Shown here piece after piece: positions 56,908-64,000 of a DNA stretch of 64,000 nucleotides. The DNA lies in NCBI GenBank assembly GCA_963749145.1, contig CAVVLN010000002.1, positions 682,001 to 746,000 of the forward strand, read 5' to 3'. Source of the DNA: JASHPR01 sp963749145 (GTDB lineage: Bacteria; Actinomycetota; Actinomycetes; Streptosporangiales; Streptosporangiaceae). Made by a program: the position numbers and the translations under genes. The stretch's first letter is position 1, and the number at the start of each line of letters is the position of its first letter. A model generated the notes under the pieces. It had not been told where the DNA came from, ran no database searches, and was given only the letters and a program-made list of their open reading frames with translations.

Positions 56908-57185
56908 CCCGCCGATGCCCCGGGGGCATCGGCGGCCGGGCCGATCAGCCGGGGGCGCGCGGTTACCGCTGCCCGCCGTCCGGGGGCTGGGACAAGCCGG
57001 CCGGTCTCGTCCTGGATCTCGACCGCGATCTTGGCCAGCGCCTCGGCGTGCTGGCGGTTGTGGTGCGCGCAGAACAGAAGCTCACCCGAGCCGGGAAGCA
57101 CGATCCGTACATACGCCTGCGCGCCGCATCGGTCGCACAGATCGGTGGCGTCCAGCGGCCTGCTCGGAGCCATCGCAGCGGTCAT
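56904..57185 (-). CDS. DUF7455-family zinc-ribbon-like protein
   Basis: This 93-residue protein has DLCDRCGAQAYVRIVLPGSG, LLFCAHHNRQHAEALAKIAV and IQDETGRL. It is a short domain with a CxxC and a CxHH set that could bind zinc. It matches a family found next to the principal sigma factor and topoisomerase genes in actinobacteria. The ATG at 57185 has GGAGG upstream. It converges with the sigma factor gene, overlapping its stop by 4 nt. The function is unknown. Confidence 0.85.
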   Translation of the reverse strand: MTAAMAPSRPLDATDLCDRCGAQAYVRIVLPGSGELLFCAHHNRQHAEALAKIAVEIQDETGRLVPAPGRRAAVTARPRLIGPAADAPGASAG

Positions 57186-57477
57186 GTCGCCTCCCTCGCC
57201 TGGTGCCGTTTGCCGGTCCGTCACGCCGGCCATGCATCTGTTGTGGTCATCACAGCATCTCAACACCGTCCAGGACAACGGTCTTCCCGCAGATGGGGCA
57301 CGTACGCCGTGGGCGAACAGGCCGGGCCCGGCGGCCAGCCGACCCGGTTCCGCGCGCGTTGCCCCAGGTCGCCGGGTATGTCGGCGGCGTGGCTGCGCCA
57401 GACTGACGGCCCGGGCGGCTAGTCTTCGTTTCGGGCCTAGCCCGCCCCCGCACCCCTCCGTCACCCAGGAGACCCCC

Positions 57478-59613
57478 GTGACCGCCGTCAGCACCGCGCC
57501 CCGCGCGACCGAGCCCGCCCTCGCGGATGGCTACACCGCGCGCCACCTGACGGTGCTGGAAGGGCTCGAGGCGGTGCGCAAGCGCCCCGGCATGTACATC
57601 GGGTCCACCGACGGCCGCGGGATGCTGCACTGCCTGTGGGAGATCATCGACAACGCGGTCGACGAGGCCCTGGGCGGCCACTGCACCAGCATCGAGATCA
57701 TCCTGCACGATGACCGTTCCGCCGAGGTGCGCGACAACGGCCGCGGGATCCCGGTCGACGTCGAGCCGAAGACCGGGCTGAACGGCGTCGAGCTGGTGAT
57801 GACCCGGCTGCACGCGGGCGGCAAGTTCGGCGGCGGGTCCTACACCGCGTCGGGCGGCCTGCACGGCGTGGGCGCCTCGGTGGTCAACGCGCTGGCCGGC
57901 CGGCTGGACGTGCAGGTCGACCGGGGCGGGGCGGAGTGGGGGATGAGCTTCCGCCGCGGCGTGCCCGGCGAGTTCGGCGGCCCCGGCCCCGGCGCCCGGT
58001 TTACCCGGGCCAGCGGGCTGCGCCGGATGCGGCGGGTGGCCAAGTCGCTGACCGGCACCCGGATCAGGTTCTGGCCCGACCAGCAGGTGTTCGTGCCCGG
58101 CGCGCAGTGGAGCTACGAGGCCCTCGCCCAGCGCGCCCAGCAGACCGCGTACCTGGTGCCGGGGCTCACCATCCGGGTGGCCGACGAGCGCGCCGACGCC
58201 GACCGCGCGGCCAGCCGGGAGGACGGCGCGAGGGACCCGGGCCGGGAGGCCGAGTTCCGCTTCGCCGGCGGGATCAGCGAGTTCTGCGCCCACCTGTCGT
58301 CCGGCGCCCCGGTCACCGACGTCGTGCGGCTGACCGGCTCCGGGCAGTTCACCGAGACCGTGCCGGTGCTCGACGGCCAGGGCCACCTGGTGCCCGCCGA
58401 TGTCGAGCGGGAGCTCTCGGTCGACGTGGCGCTGCGCTGGGACGCCGGGTACAACACCGTGACCAGGTCGTTCGTGAACGTGATCGCCACGCCCAAGGGC
58501 GGTACCCACGTCGCCGGGTTCGACCGCGCCCTGGTCCGCACGCTGAACGAGCAGCTGCGCGCGGTGCGGCTGCTGCGCAACGGCGACGAGGCGGTCACCA
58601 AGGAGGACATCCTCGAGGGGCTCACCGCCGTGATCGCGGTCCGGCTGCCGGAGCCGCAGTTCGAGGGCCAGACCAAGGAGGTGCTCGGCACCCCCGCCGC
58701 GTCCCGGATCGTGGCCCAGGTGGTTTCCGCGGAACTAAGGGCGTTCTTCGAGGCGCGCGGGCGCGGCAGCAAGCAGCAGGCGCGGGCGCTGCTCGAGAAG
58801 GTGGCCGCGGCGGCCAAGACCCGGATCGCCGCCCGCGAGCACCGGGAGAACCAGCGCCGCAAGTCGGCGCTGGCCACCTCCGCGCTCCCGGCCAAGCTGG
58901 TGGACTGCCGCTCCGCCGACGACCGGAGCGAGCTGTTCATCGTGGAAGGCGACTCCGCGCTCGGCACGGCCAAGCTGGCCCGGGACTCCGAGTTCCAGGC
59001 GCTGCTGCCGATCCGCGGCAAGATCCTCAACGTGCAGAAGGCGTCGCTGGCCGACATGCTCAAGAACGCCGAGTGCGCGGCGATCATCCAGGTGATCGGG
59101 GCCGGCTCGGGTGCCGCGTTCGACCTGGACTCGGCCCGGTACCAGCGCGTCATCATCCTCGCGGATGCCGACGTCGACGGCGCGCACATCCGGACCCTGC
59201 TGCTCACCTTGTTCCACCGCCACCTGCGCCCCATGCTGGAGGCGGGCCGGGTGTTCGCCGCGGTGCCGCCGCTGCACCGGATCGAGCTGATCAGCCCGCG
59301 CAAGGGGCAGGACAAGTACATCTACACCTACACCGACCCCGAGCTGCACCGGGCCCTGCTCCAGCTCGAGCGCCGGGGCCAGCGGTGGAAGGAACCGCCG
59401 CAGCGGTACAAGGGCCTCGGCGAGATGGACGCGGCGCAGCTGGCCGAGACCACCATGGACCCCCGGCACCGCACGCTGCGGCGGATCAGGGTCGAGGACA
59501 CGGCCGCGGCCGCGTCCATCTTCGACCTGCTCATGGGCACCGAGGTGGCACCGCGCCGGGACTTCATCATCAGCGGGGCCACCGAACTCGACCCGCTGCG
59601 CATCGACGCCTGA
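57478..59613 (+). CDS. parE: Type IIA DNA topoisomerase subunit B (ParE-like)
   Basis: This 711-residue ATPase subunit has RKRPGMYIGSTDGRG, WEIIDNAVDEALGG, VRDNGRGIPVDVEP and the ATP-lid motif SGGLHGVGASVVNALA. The TOPRIM domain reads FIVEGDSALGTAKLARDSEF, LPIRGKILNVQKAS and ILADADVDGAHIRTLLL. EGDSALG in place of EGDSAGG is usual for the actinobacterial ParE-like branch. It cleaves and rejoins DNA with the A subunit encoded convergently. The GTG at 57478 follows AGGAGAC. A Gly/Ala/Asp insert around residues 240-255 is poorly conserved. Confidence 0.95.
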   Translation: MTAVSTAPRATEPALADGYTARHLTVLEGLEAVRKRPGMYIGSTDGRGMLHCLWEIIDNAVDEALGGHCTSIEIILHDDRSAEVRDNGRGIPVDVEPKTGLNGVELVMTRLHAGGKFGGGSYTASGGLHGVGASVVNALAGRLDVQVDRGGAEWGMSFRRGVPGEFGGPGPGARFTRASGLRRMRRVAKSLTGTRIRFWPDQQVFVPGAQWSYEALAQRAQQTAYLVPGLTIRVADERADADRAASREDGARDPGREAEFRFAGGISEFCAHLSSGAPVTDVVRLTGSGQFTETVPVLDGQGHLVPADVERELSVDVALRWDAGYNTVTRSFVNVIATPKGGTHVAGFDRALVRTLNEQLRAVRLLRNGDEAVTKEDILEGLTAVIAVRLPEPQFEGQTKEVLGTPAASRIVAQVVSAELRAFFEARGRGSKQQARALLEKVAAAAKTRIAAREHRENQRRKSALATSALPAKLVDCRSADDRSELFIVEGDSALGTAKLARDSEFQALLPIRGKILNVQKASLADMLKNAECAAIIQVIGAGSGAAFDLDSARYQRVIILADADVDGAHIRTLLLTLFHRHLRPMLEAGRVFAAVPPLHRIELISPRKGQDKYIYTYTDPELHRALLQLERRGQRWKEPPQRYKGLGEMDAAQLAETTMDPRHRTLRRIRVEDTAAAASIFDLLMGTEVAPRRDFIISGATELDPLRIDA

Positions 59614-59658
59614 CGGGTTACCCGCTCACCCGCTATCACCCCGCCGTAAACCGCACCG

Positions 59659-62178
59659 TCACTCCGGAGCGGGCCCGCCCAGGGCGGCCAGCGGATGCCG
59701 GACCCGCACGCCCGAGCCGTCCCGGCGCCCGTCCGGGCCGGGCAGGTCGACCGGCGTGCCCGCCTCGGTGGCGCCGCGGGCCGGGCCCGGCCCGGCCCAG
59801 GCCAGCACCAGCACGTCCTCGCCCTTGAGGAACCGGTGGCAGCGGACCCCGCCGGTGCCCCGGCCCTTGGGCGGGTACTCGCCGTACGGCGTCACCTTGA
59901 CGGTCACCGCCGAGGTGCCGGGCAGCGCGCCGGCGCTGCCCGCCACGGTGACCACGACCGGCGCCTCGCCCGGGCCGGCGGCGCCGGACGCGGGCCAGAG
60001 CGCCCCGAACCACACCACGCGGGCCCGGGCCGCGAGCCTGACGCCCGCCATCCCGCCCGCCGACCGGCCCTGCGGGCGCACCGCCCCCGCGCCGAACCGC
60101 AGCAGCTGCGCGTCGCTGGTGATGAACGCCAGGTCCTGGGCCTCGTCGGCCAGCTGCACGGCGCCTGCCACCCGGTCGCCGTCCTTGAGCGTGATGACCT
60201 CGAACTCGGTGGCGTTCTGCGGGTAGTCGGCCTGCGCCACCCGCTTGACCACGCCGCTGGCGGTGCCGAGGGCCAGGCCGGCCCCGGCCCCCGGGCCCGA
60301 GCCGTCCGCCGCCGCCAGCCCGACCACGCTCTCGCCGGGCCGCAGCGACAGGAACTCGCTGACCGGGGCGCCCCCGGCCAGCCCGGGGGAGTGGGCGCTG
60401 GGCGGCAGCGCGGGCAGCTCCAGCACGCCGAGCCGGATCAGCCGGCCCTGCGAGGTCACCACGCCGACCAGGCCCCGCGCGGTCGAGGTCACCGCGGAGA
60501 CGATCGCGTCGTGCGCCGCGCGCGGGCCCGCGCCGCCGGGCCGGGCGTCCCGGTCGTCGGTGCCGCCGGCCGCCGCCCGGGCCAGCAGCCCGGTCGAGGA
60601 GAGCAGCACCGTGCACGGGTCGTCGGCCACCTCCATCGGCACCGCCGCCGTCCGGGCCGCGCCGCTGCTCTCCAGCAGCACGGTGCGGCGCGGGGTGGCG
60701 AACCGCTCGCTGATCTCGGCCAGCTCGGCCGAGACCACCTCGCGCAGCCGCTGCTCGGAGTCGAGGATCGCGGTGAGCTCGGCGATCTCGCGCCGCAGGG
60801 TTTCCTGCTCGCGTTCCAGCTCCAGCCGGTCGTAGCGGGTCAGCCGGCGCAGCGGGGTGTCCAGGATGTACTGCGCCTGGACCTCGGACAGGTCGAAGAC
60901 CTGCATCAGCCGCTGCTTGGCGGCCGCGGCGTCGTCGCTGGCCCGGATGACCTGGATGACCTCGTCGATGTTGAGCAGGGCGATGATCAGCCCGTCGACC
61001 AGGTGCATCCGCTCCTCGCGCCGGCGCCGCCGGTAGTCGGTGCGCCGGCGGACCACCTCGAGCCGGTGGTCGACGTAGATCTGCAGCAGCTCGCGCAGCC
61101 CGAGCAGCCGCGGCTGCGCGTCGACCAGGGTGACGTTGTTGATCCCGAACGTGTCCTCCATCGGGGTGAGCCGGTACAGCTCCTCGAGCACCGCCTCGGG
61201 GTGGAAGCCGTTGCGTACCTCGATCACCAGCTGCAGCCCGCGGTGCCGGTCGGTCAGGTCCTTCAGGTCCGCGATGCCGGCCAGCTTCCTGGCCTGGACC
61301 AGGTCCTTGATCCTGGTCACCACCTTCTCCGGGCCGATGCCGTACGGCAGCTCGGTGACCACGATCCCGGTGCGGCGGGGCGTGATCTTCTCGATCCGCG
61401 CCGCCGCCCGGGTGCGGAAGGTGCCGCGGCCGGTCTCGTACGCCTCGCGGATCCCCTCCAGCCCGATGATCTTCCCGCCGGTCGGCAGGTCGGGCCCGGG
61501 CACGAACCGCATCAGCTCGTCCAGGGTCGCGTCGGGGCTGGCGATCAGGTGCCGGGCGGCCGCGACGACCTCACCCAGGTTGTGCGGGGCCATATTGGTG
61601 GCCATCCCCACCGCGATCCCGGCCGTGCCGTTGACCAGCAGGTTCGGGATCGCCGCCGGGAGCACCTCGGGCTGGGTCAGCGTGCCGTCGTAGTTGGGCA
61701 CGAAGTCGACGGTGTCCTCGTCCAGGGACCTGGTCATCTCCACGGCCGCGGCGGCCAGCCGGGCCTCGGTGTACCGGTACGCGGCCGCGCCGTCGTCGCC
61801 GCCCAGCGAGCCGAAGTTGCCGTGCCCGTCGATCAGCGGCAGGCGCATCGCCCAGGGCTGCGCCATCCGGACCAGCGCGTCGTAGATGGCCCCGTCGCCG
61901 TGCGGGTGCAGCCGTCCCATGACCTGGCCGATGACCTGGGCGCACTTGACGTGCGAGCGCTGCGGGGTCAGCCCCATCTCGCTCATCTGGTACAGGATCC
62001 GGCGCTGCACGGGCTTGAGCCCGTCCCGGGCGTCGGGCAGGGCCCGCTGGTAGATCACCGAGTAGGCGTACTCGAGGTAGCTGCCCCGCATCTCCTCGGT
62101 CACGTCGATGTCGACGATGTTTTCCTCGAAGTCCTCGGGCGGCGGGGTTGTCGTGGTGCGTCTGGCCATGACCGCCAT
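59659..62178 (-). CDS. parC: Type IIA DNA topoisomerase subunit A (ParC-like)
   Basis: This 839-residue cleavage subunit starts with VTEEMRGSYLEYAYSVIYQR and LPDARDGLKPVQRRILYQMS. The catalytic Tyr is in AAAYRYTEARL, GxHPHGD appears as GRLHPHGDGAIYDALVRMAQ, and the quinolone-region helix is intact. A coiled coil (about 440-500) and a beta-pinwheel C-terminal domain follow, the latter with several insertions rich in Gly/Ala. It faces parE with 45 bp between the stops. The ATG at 62178 is used; the ATG at 62169 is an alternative. Confidence 0.95.
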   Translation of the reverse strand: MAVMARRTTTTPPPEDFEENIVDIDVTEEMRGSYLEYAYSVIYQRALPDARDGLKPVQRRILYQMSEMGLTPQRSHVKCAQVIGQVMGRLHPHGDGAIYDALVRMAQPWAMRLPLIDGHGNFGSLGGDDGAAAYRYTEARLAAAAVEMTRSLDEDTVDFVPNYDGTLTQPEVLPAAIPNLLVNGTAGIAVGMATNMAPHNLGEVVAAARHLIASPDATLDELMRFVPGPDLPTGGKIIGLEGIREAYETGRGTFRTRAAARIEKITPRRTGIVVTELPYGIGPEKVVTRIKDLVQARKLAGIADLKDLTDRHRGLQLVIEVRNGFHPEAVLEELYRLTPMEDTFGINNVTLVDAQPRLLGLRELLQIYVDHRLEVVRRRTDYRRRRREERMHLVDGLIIALLNIDEVIQVIRASDDAAAAKQRLMQVFDLSEVQAQYILDTPLRRLTRYDRLELEREQETLRREIAELTAILDSEQRLREVVSAELAEISERFATPRRTVLLESSGAARTAAVPMEVADDPCTVLLSSTGLLARAAAGGTDDRDARPGGAGPRAAHDAIVSAVTSTARGLVGVVTSQGRLIRLGVLELPALPPSAHSPGLAGGAPVSEFLSLRPGESVVGLAAADGSGPGAGAGLALGTASGVVKRVAQADYPQNATEFEVITLKDGDRVAGAVQLADEAQDLAFITSDAQLLRFGAGAVRPQGRSAGGMAGVRLAARARVVWFGALWPASGAAGPGEAPVVVTVAGSAGALPGTSAVTVKVTPYGEYPPKGRGTGGVRCHRFLKGEDVLVLAWAGPGPARGATEAGTPVDLPGPDGRRDGSGVRVRHPLAALGGPAPE

Positions 62179-62226
62179 TGTGCCGCCCCGCTGGCGGGGG
62201 CGCGCGCAGCGGCGCGCCCGGGCGGG

Positions 62227-63000
62227 TCAGGTCGCGGAGAACCCGCCGTCCACGAAGATGACCTGCCCGGTCACGTAGCCGCTGGCCCGGCTGGCCAGGA
62301 ACACCGCGATGCCCTCGAAGTCGCCGGCCTCACCGTTGCGCCCGATCATCGTGCGCGCGGCGAGCGCGGCCGACCGGGCCGGGTCGCCGGCGGCCTCGGC
62401 GGTCAGCGGGGTGACCACGAAACCGGGGGAGATCGCGTTGCAGCACACCCCGCGCGCGGCCCAGGCCTCGGACTGCGACCGGGTCAACGAGGCCAGGCCG
62501 CCCTTGGACGCGCCGTAGCCCCCGCTGCGGCCGAACGCCCGGACCGCCTGCTGCGACGCGATGTTGATGATCCGCCCCCAGCCCCGCTCCGCCATCGCCG
62601 GGCCGAAGCGCTGGCCGAGCAGGAACGGGGCGGTCAGGTTCACCGCCATCGTCTGGTCCCAGTCGGCGATGGTCAGCGCGCCCAGCGGCGGCCGCAGGTT
62701 GATCCCGGCCGAGTTGACCAGGATGTCGGGCTCGCCGAAGACCGCGGCCGCCTCCCGGCCGCAGCGCTCGACCGCGGTCCGGTCGCCGAGGTCCGCGGCC
62801 ACCCAGGCCGCCTGCGCCCCCGCGGCCCGCAGCCGCGCGGCGCTCTCCTCCAGCGCGCCGGCCCCGCGCGCGACCAGCACCACCCGGGCCCCGGCCCGGG
62901 CCAGGGCGCGCGCGATCGCCTGCCCGATGCCGGAACTGCCGCCGGTGACCAGCGCGACCCGGCCGTCGAGGCAGAACAGCTCATCCAGATAAGCGCTCAA
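62227..63000 (-). CDS. Short-chain dehydrogenase/reductase
   Basis: This 257-residue classical SDR has the NAD(P)-binding TGGSSGIGQAIARALARAG, NSAGINLRPP, the catalytic Ser in IINIASQQAV and the YxxxK pair in GYGASKGGLAS. It ends VTGQVIFVDGGFSAT. The pattern resembles gluconate 5-dehydrogenase and related sugar-acid reductases. The TTG start at 63000 overlaps the kinase stop (TTGA), so it is coupled to a PfkB kinase. That suggests a small sugar or polyol pathway; the substrate is not known. Confidence 0.9.
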   Translation of the reverse strand: MSAYLDELFCLDGRVALVTGGSSGIGQAIARALARAGARVVLVARGAGALEESAARLRAAGAQAAWVAADLGDRTAVERCGREAAAVFGEPDILVNSAGINLRPPLGALTIADWDQTMAVNLTAPFLLGQRFGPAMAERGWGRIINIASQQAVRAFGRSGGYGASKGGLASLTRSQSEAWAARGVCCNAISPGFVVTPLTAEAAGDPARSAALAARTMIGRNGEAGDFEGIAVFLASRASGYVTGQVIFVDGGFSAT

Positions 63001-63890
63001 AGGGCGGGGCGCGCGCCGACCAGGCTGAGCGCCCGGGCCGCCAGGCGGCAGCCGCTGGCCAGCGCCTCGTGCGGCGGCTTCTTGTCCAGCCAGGCGGGCA
63101 GGAACCCGGCGCAGAACGCGTCACCGGCCCCGGTGCCGTCCACGATCCGCTCGATGGGCGGCCCGGGGACCCGGAACGGCTCCGGGCGCCCGTTGGCGTA
63201 GAACAGCGCGCCCTCGCCGCCGAGCTTCATGACCACCTGCGGATACCAGGCGTTGAGCACCCGCGCGGCCTGCTCGGGCTGGTCCCGTCCGGTGAGCACG
63301 CGGGCCTGGTCGCCGTTCACGAACAGCAGCGTCGCCCCGTTGGTCAGCTGCAGGAACGGCTCGGCCCCGACCCGCTCGAGCGGCGCGGCCGACGCGCCGT
63401 CGACGGAGACCGTCATCCCGGCCCGCTGCGCGTGGCTGAACGCGGCTAGCGCCGCGGCCCGGGAGCCCTCGTTGAGCAGCGTGTAGCCGGAGATGTGCAG
63501 GTGGCTGCCCTGGGTGAACAGGTCCTTGGGCAGGTCATCGGGGGACAGCGCCGCATTCGCGCCCGGGTCGGAGAGCATCGTGTGGTCGCCCTTGTGCGTG
63601 ACCATGACCACGCAGGTCCCCGTGGGCCGTTCCGGGTCCATGACCAGCCGGGCGTCCACGCCGTAGCCCATCAGCTCCATGTCCCGGTTGCGGCCGGCGA
63701 TGTCGGCGCCGCGGCGGCCGACGAACGCCACCTCGGCGCCGTCCACGGCCAGCCAGGCGGCGATGTTCGCCCCGGACCCCCCGCCGTGCATGGTCACGGT
63801 GGCCGGCGTGTCGCTGCCCTTGGCCAGCGGAAGCTCCGCGTGGGCGACCGTGTCCGTCATGAGATCACCAACGACGACAACGCGCGTCAT
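62997..63890 (-). CDS. PfkB-family carbohydrate kinase
   Basis: This 297-residue ribokinase-fold enzyme has GGGSGANIAAWLAVDGAEVA with FVGRRGAD near the N-terminus. The C-terminal anion-hole and catalytic motif DGTGAGDAFCAGFL holds the catalytic Asp. It phosphorylates a sugar, sugar acid or nucleoside. Its coupling to an SDR points to a sugar-acid route such as 2-keto-3-deoxygluconate, as an inference only. The ATG at 63890 has GGTGGTGA upstream. Confidence 0.9.
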   Translation of the reverse strand: MTRVVVVGDLMTDTVAHAELPLAKGSDTPATVTMHGGGSGANIAAWLAVDGAEVAFVGRRGADIAGRNRDMELMGYGVDARLVMDPERPTGTCVVMVTHKGDHTMLSDPGANAALSPDDLPKDLFTQGSHLHISGYTLLNEGSRAAALAAFSHAQRAGMTVSVDGASAAPLERVGAEPFLQLTNGATLLFVNGDQARVLTGRDQPEQAARVLNAWYPQVVMKLGGEGALFYANGRPEPFRVPGPPIERIVDGTGAGDAFCAGFLPAWLDKKPPHEALASGCRLAARALSLVGARPAL

Positions 63891-63994
63891 GTGTCGTCAC
63901 CACCTTGATCATGTGGCCGATCGAAGGACGCGGCCCGCGCCACGCGCCCTTAGGTGCTAGCGCATAGAACTTAACAGTTCCGGAGGGTAGCCTC

Positions 63995-64000
63995 GTGCCG
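63995..64000 (+). CDS. Possible start of a further gene, cut by the window edge
   Basis: GTG at 63995 follows GGAGGG by seven nt, a good ribosome site. It is divergent from the sugar kinase. Only two codons are inside the window, so nothing can be said of the product. Confidence 0.35.

Noticed and set aside
59695..63201. A 1168-codon open frame on the plus strand opposite parC, the SDR and the kinase
   Set aside because: It is antisense to genes with clear motifs. Its protein is an Arg/Gly/His/Gln-rich low-complexity product of GC-biased codons read backwards.

Overview
The window is a 64 kb stretch of very GC-rich chromosome from a high-GC actinobacterium. The evidence is the strong third-position G/C bias, the frequent GTG and TTG starts, a HrdB/SigA-type sigma factor with a long acidic N-terminus, a type II topoisomerase pair, a class II NrdR-NrdJ ribonucleotide reductase unit, LexA with TCGAAC-type boxes, and DUF3618 and DUF7455 proteins. 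Overlapping stop/start couplings are common. I see no rRNA, tRNA, CRISPR array, insertion sequence or phage. The only mobile elements are three inteins inside nrdJ.

Layout. 1-4.7 kb: partial HAD hydrolase, a NarL-type two-component pair, htpG and a small membrane protein. 4.9-8.5 kb: a secreted phosphatase-like gene with a frameshift, a DUF3618 protein, and two gene remnants (SDR, mannonate dehydratase). 8.5-12.3 kb: an odd signal peptidase I and a gcvT-gcvH-aldolase-like run. 12.4-14.3 kb: an arsenic island (arsR, divergent arsM, truncated aquaporin, arsC). 15.9-19.5 kb: a compact Calvin-cycle operon (cbbL-cbbS-prk) behind a LysR regulator. 19.8-27.6 kb: a P450 and an enediyne-type (PKSE-like) polyketide synthase whose catalytic residues appear to be lost in every domain. 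27.9-31.3 kb: ridA, then leuS behind a leader-peptide attenuator. 31.4-34.2 kb: lexA, a divergent LysM protein and nrdR. 34.2-40.0 kb: nrdJ with three inteins. 40-44 kb: a PH-like protein, fused glycyl-tRNA synthetase and an amidohydrolase remnant. 44.2-50.5 kb: a tandem AAA+ membrane protein and a fused 5-oxoprolinase. 50.5-57.2 kb: an unknown protein, a PAS-PAS-GAF-PP2C phosphatase, the principal sigma factor and a DUF7455 protein. 57.4-63.9 kb: convergent parE and parC, then an SDR/sugar-kinase pair.

How the genes work together. cbbL, cbbS and prk supply the two reactions unique to the Calvin cycle, so the organism may fix CO2; a CbxX/CfxQ-family AAA+ protein lies 26 kb away. The ars genes point to arsenate reduction plus arsenite methylation, with no efflux pump here. 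nrdR and nrdJ form a B12-dependent dNTP supply unit beside the SOS regulator. The most unusual items are the catalytically stripped PKSE homologue, the triple-intein NrdJ, the leuS attenuator with a probably leaderless leader peptide, the signal peptidase with Thr in the nucleophile position, and a pattern of genes reduced to their two ends. Several apparent indels lie in GC runs or repeats, so assembly error must be excluded for those.
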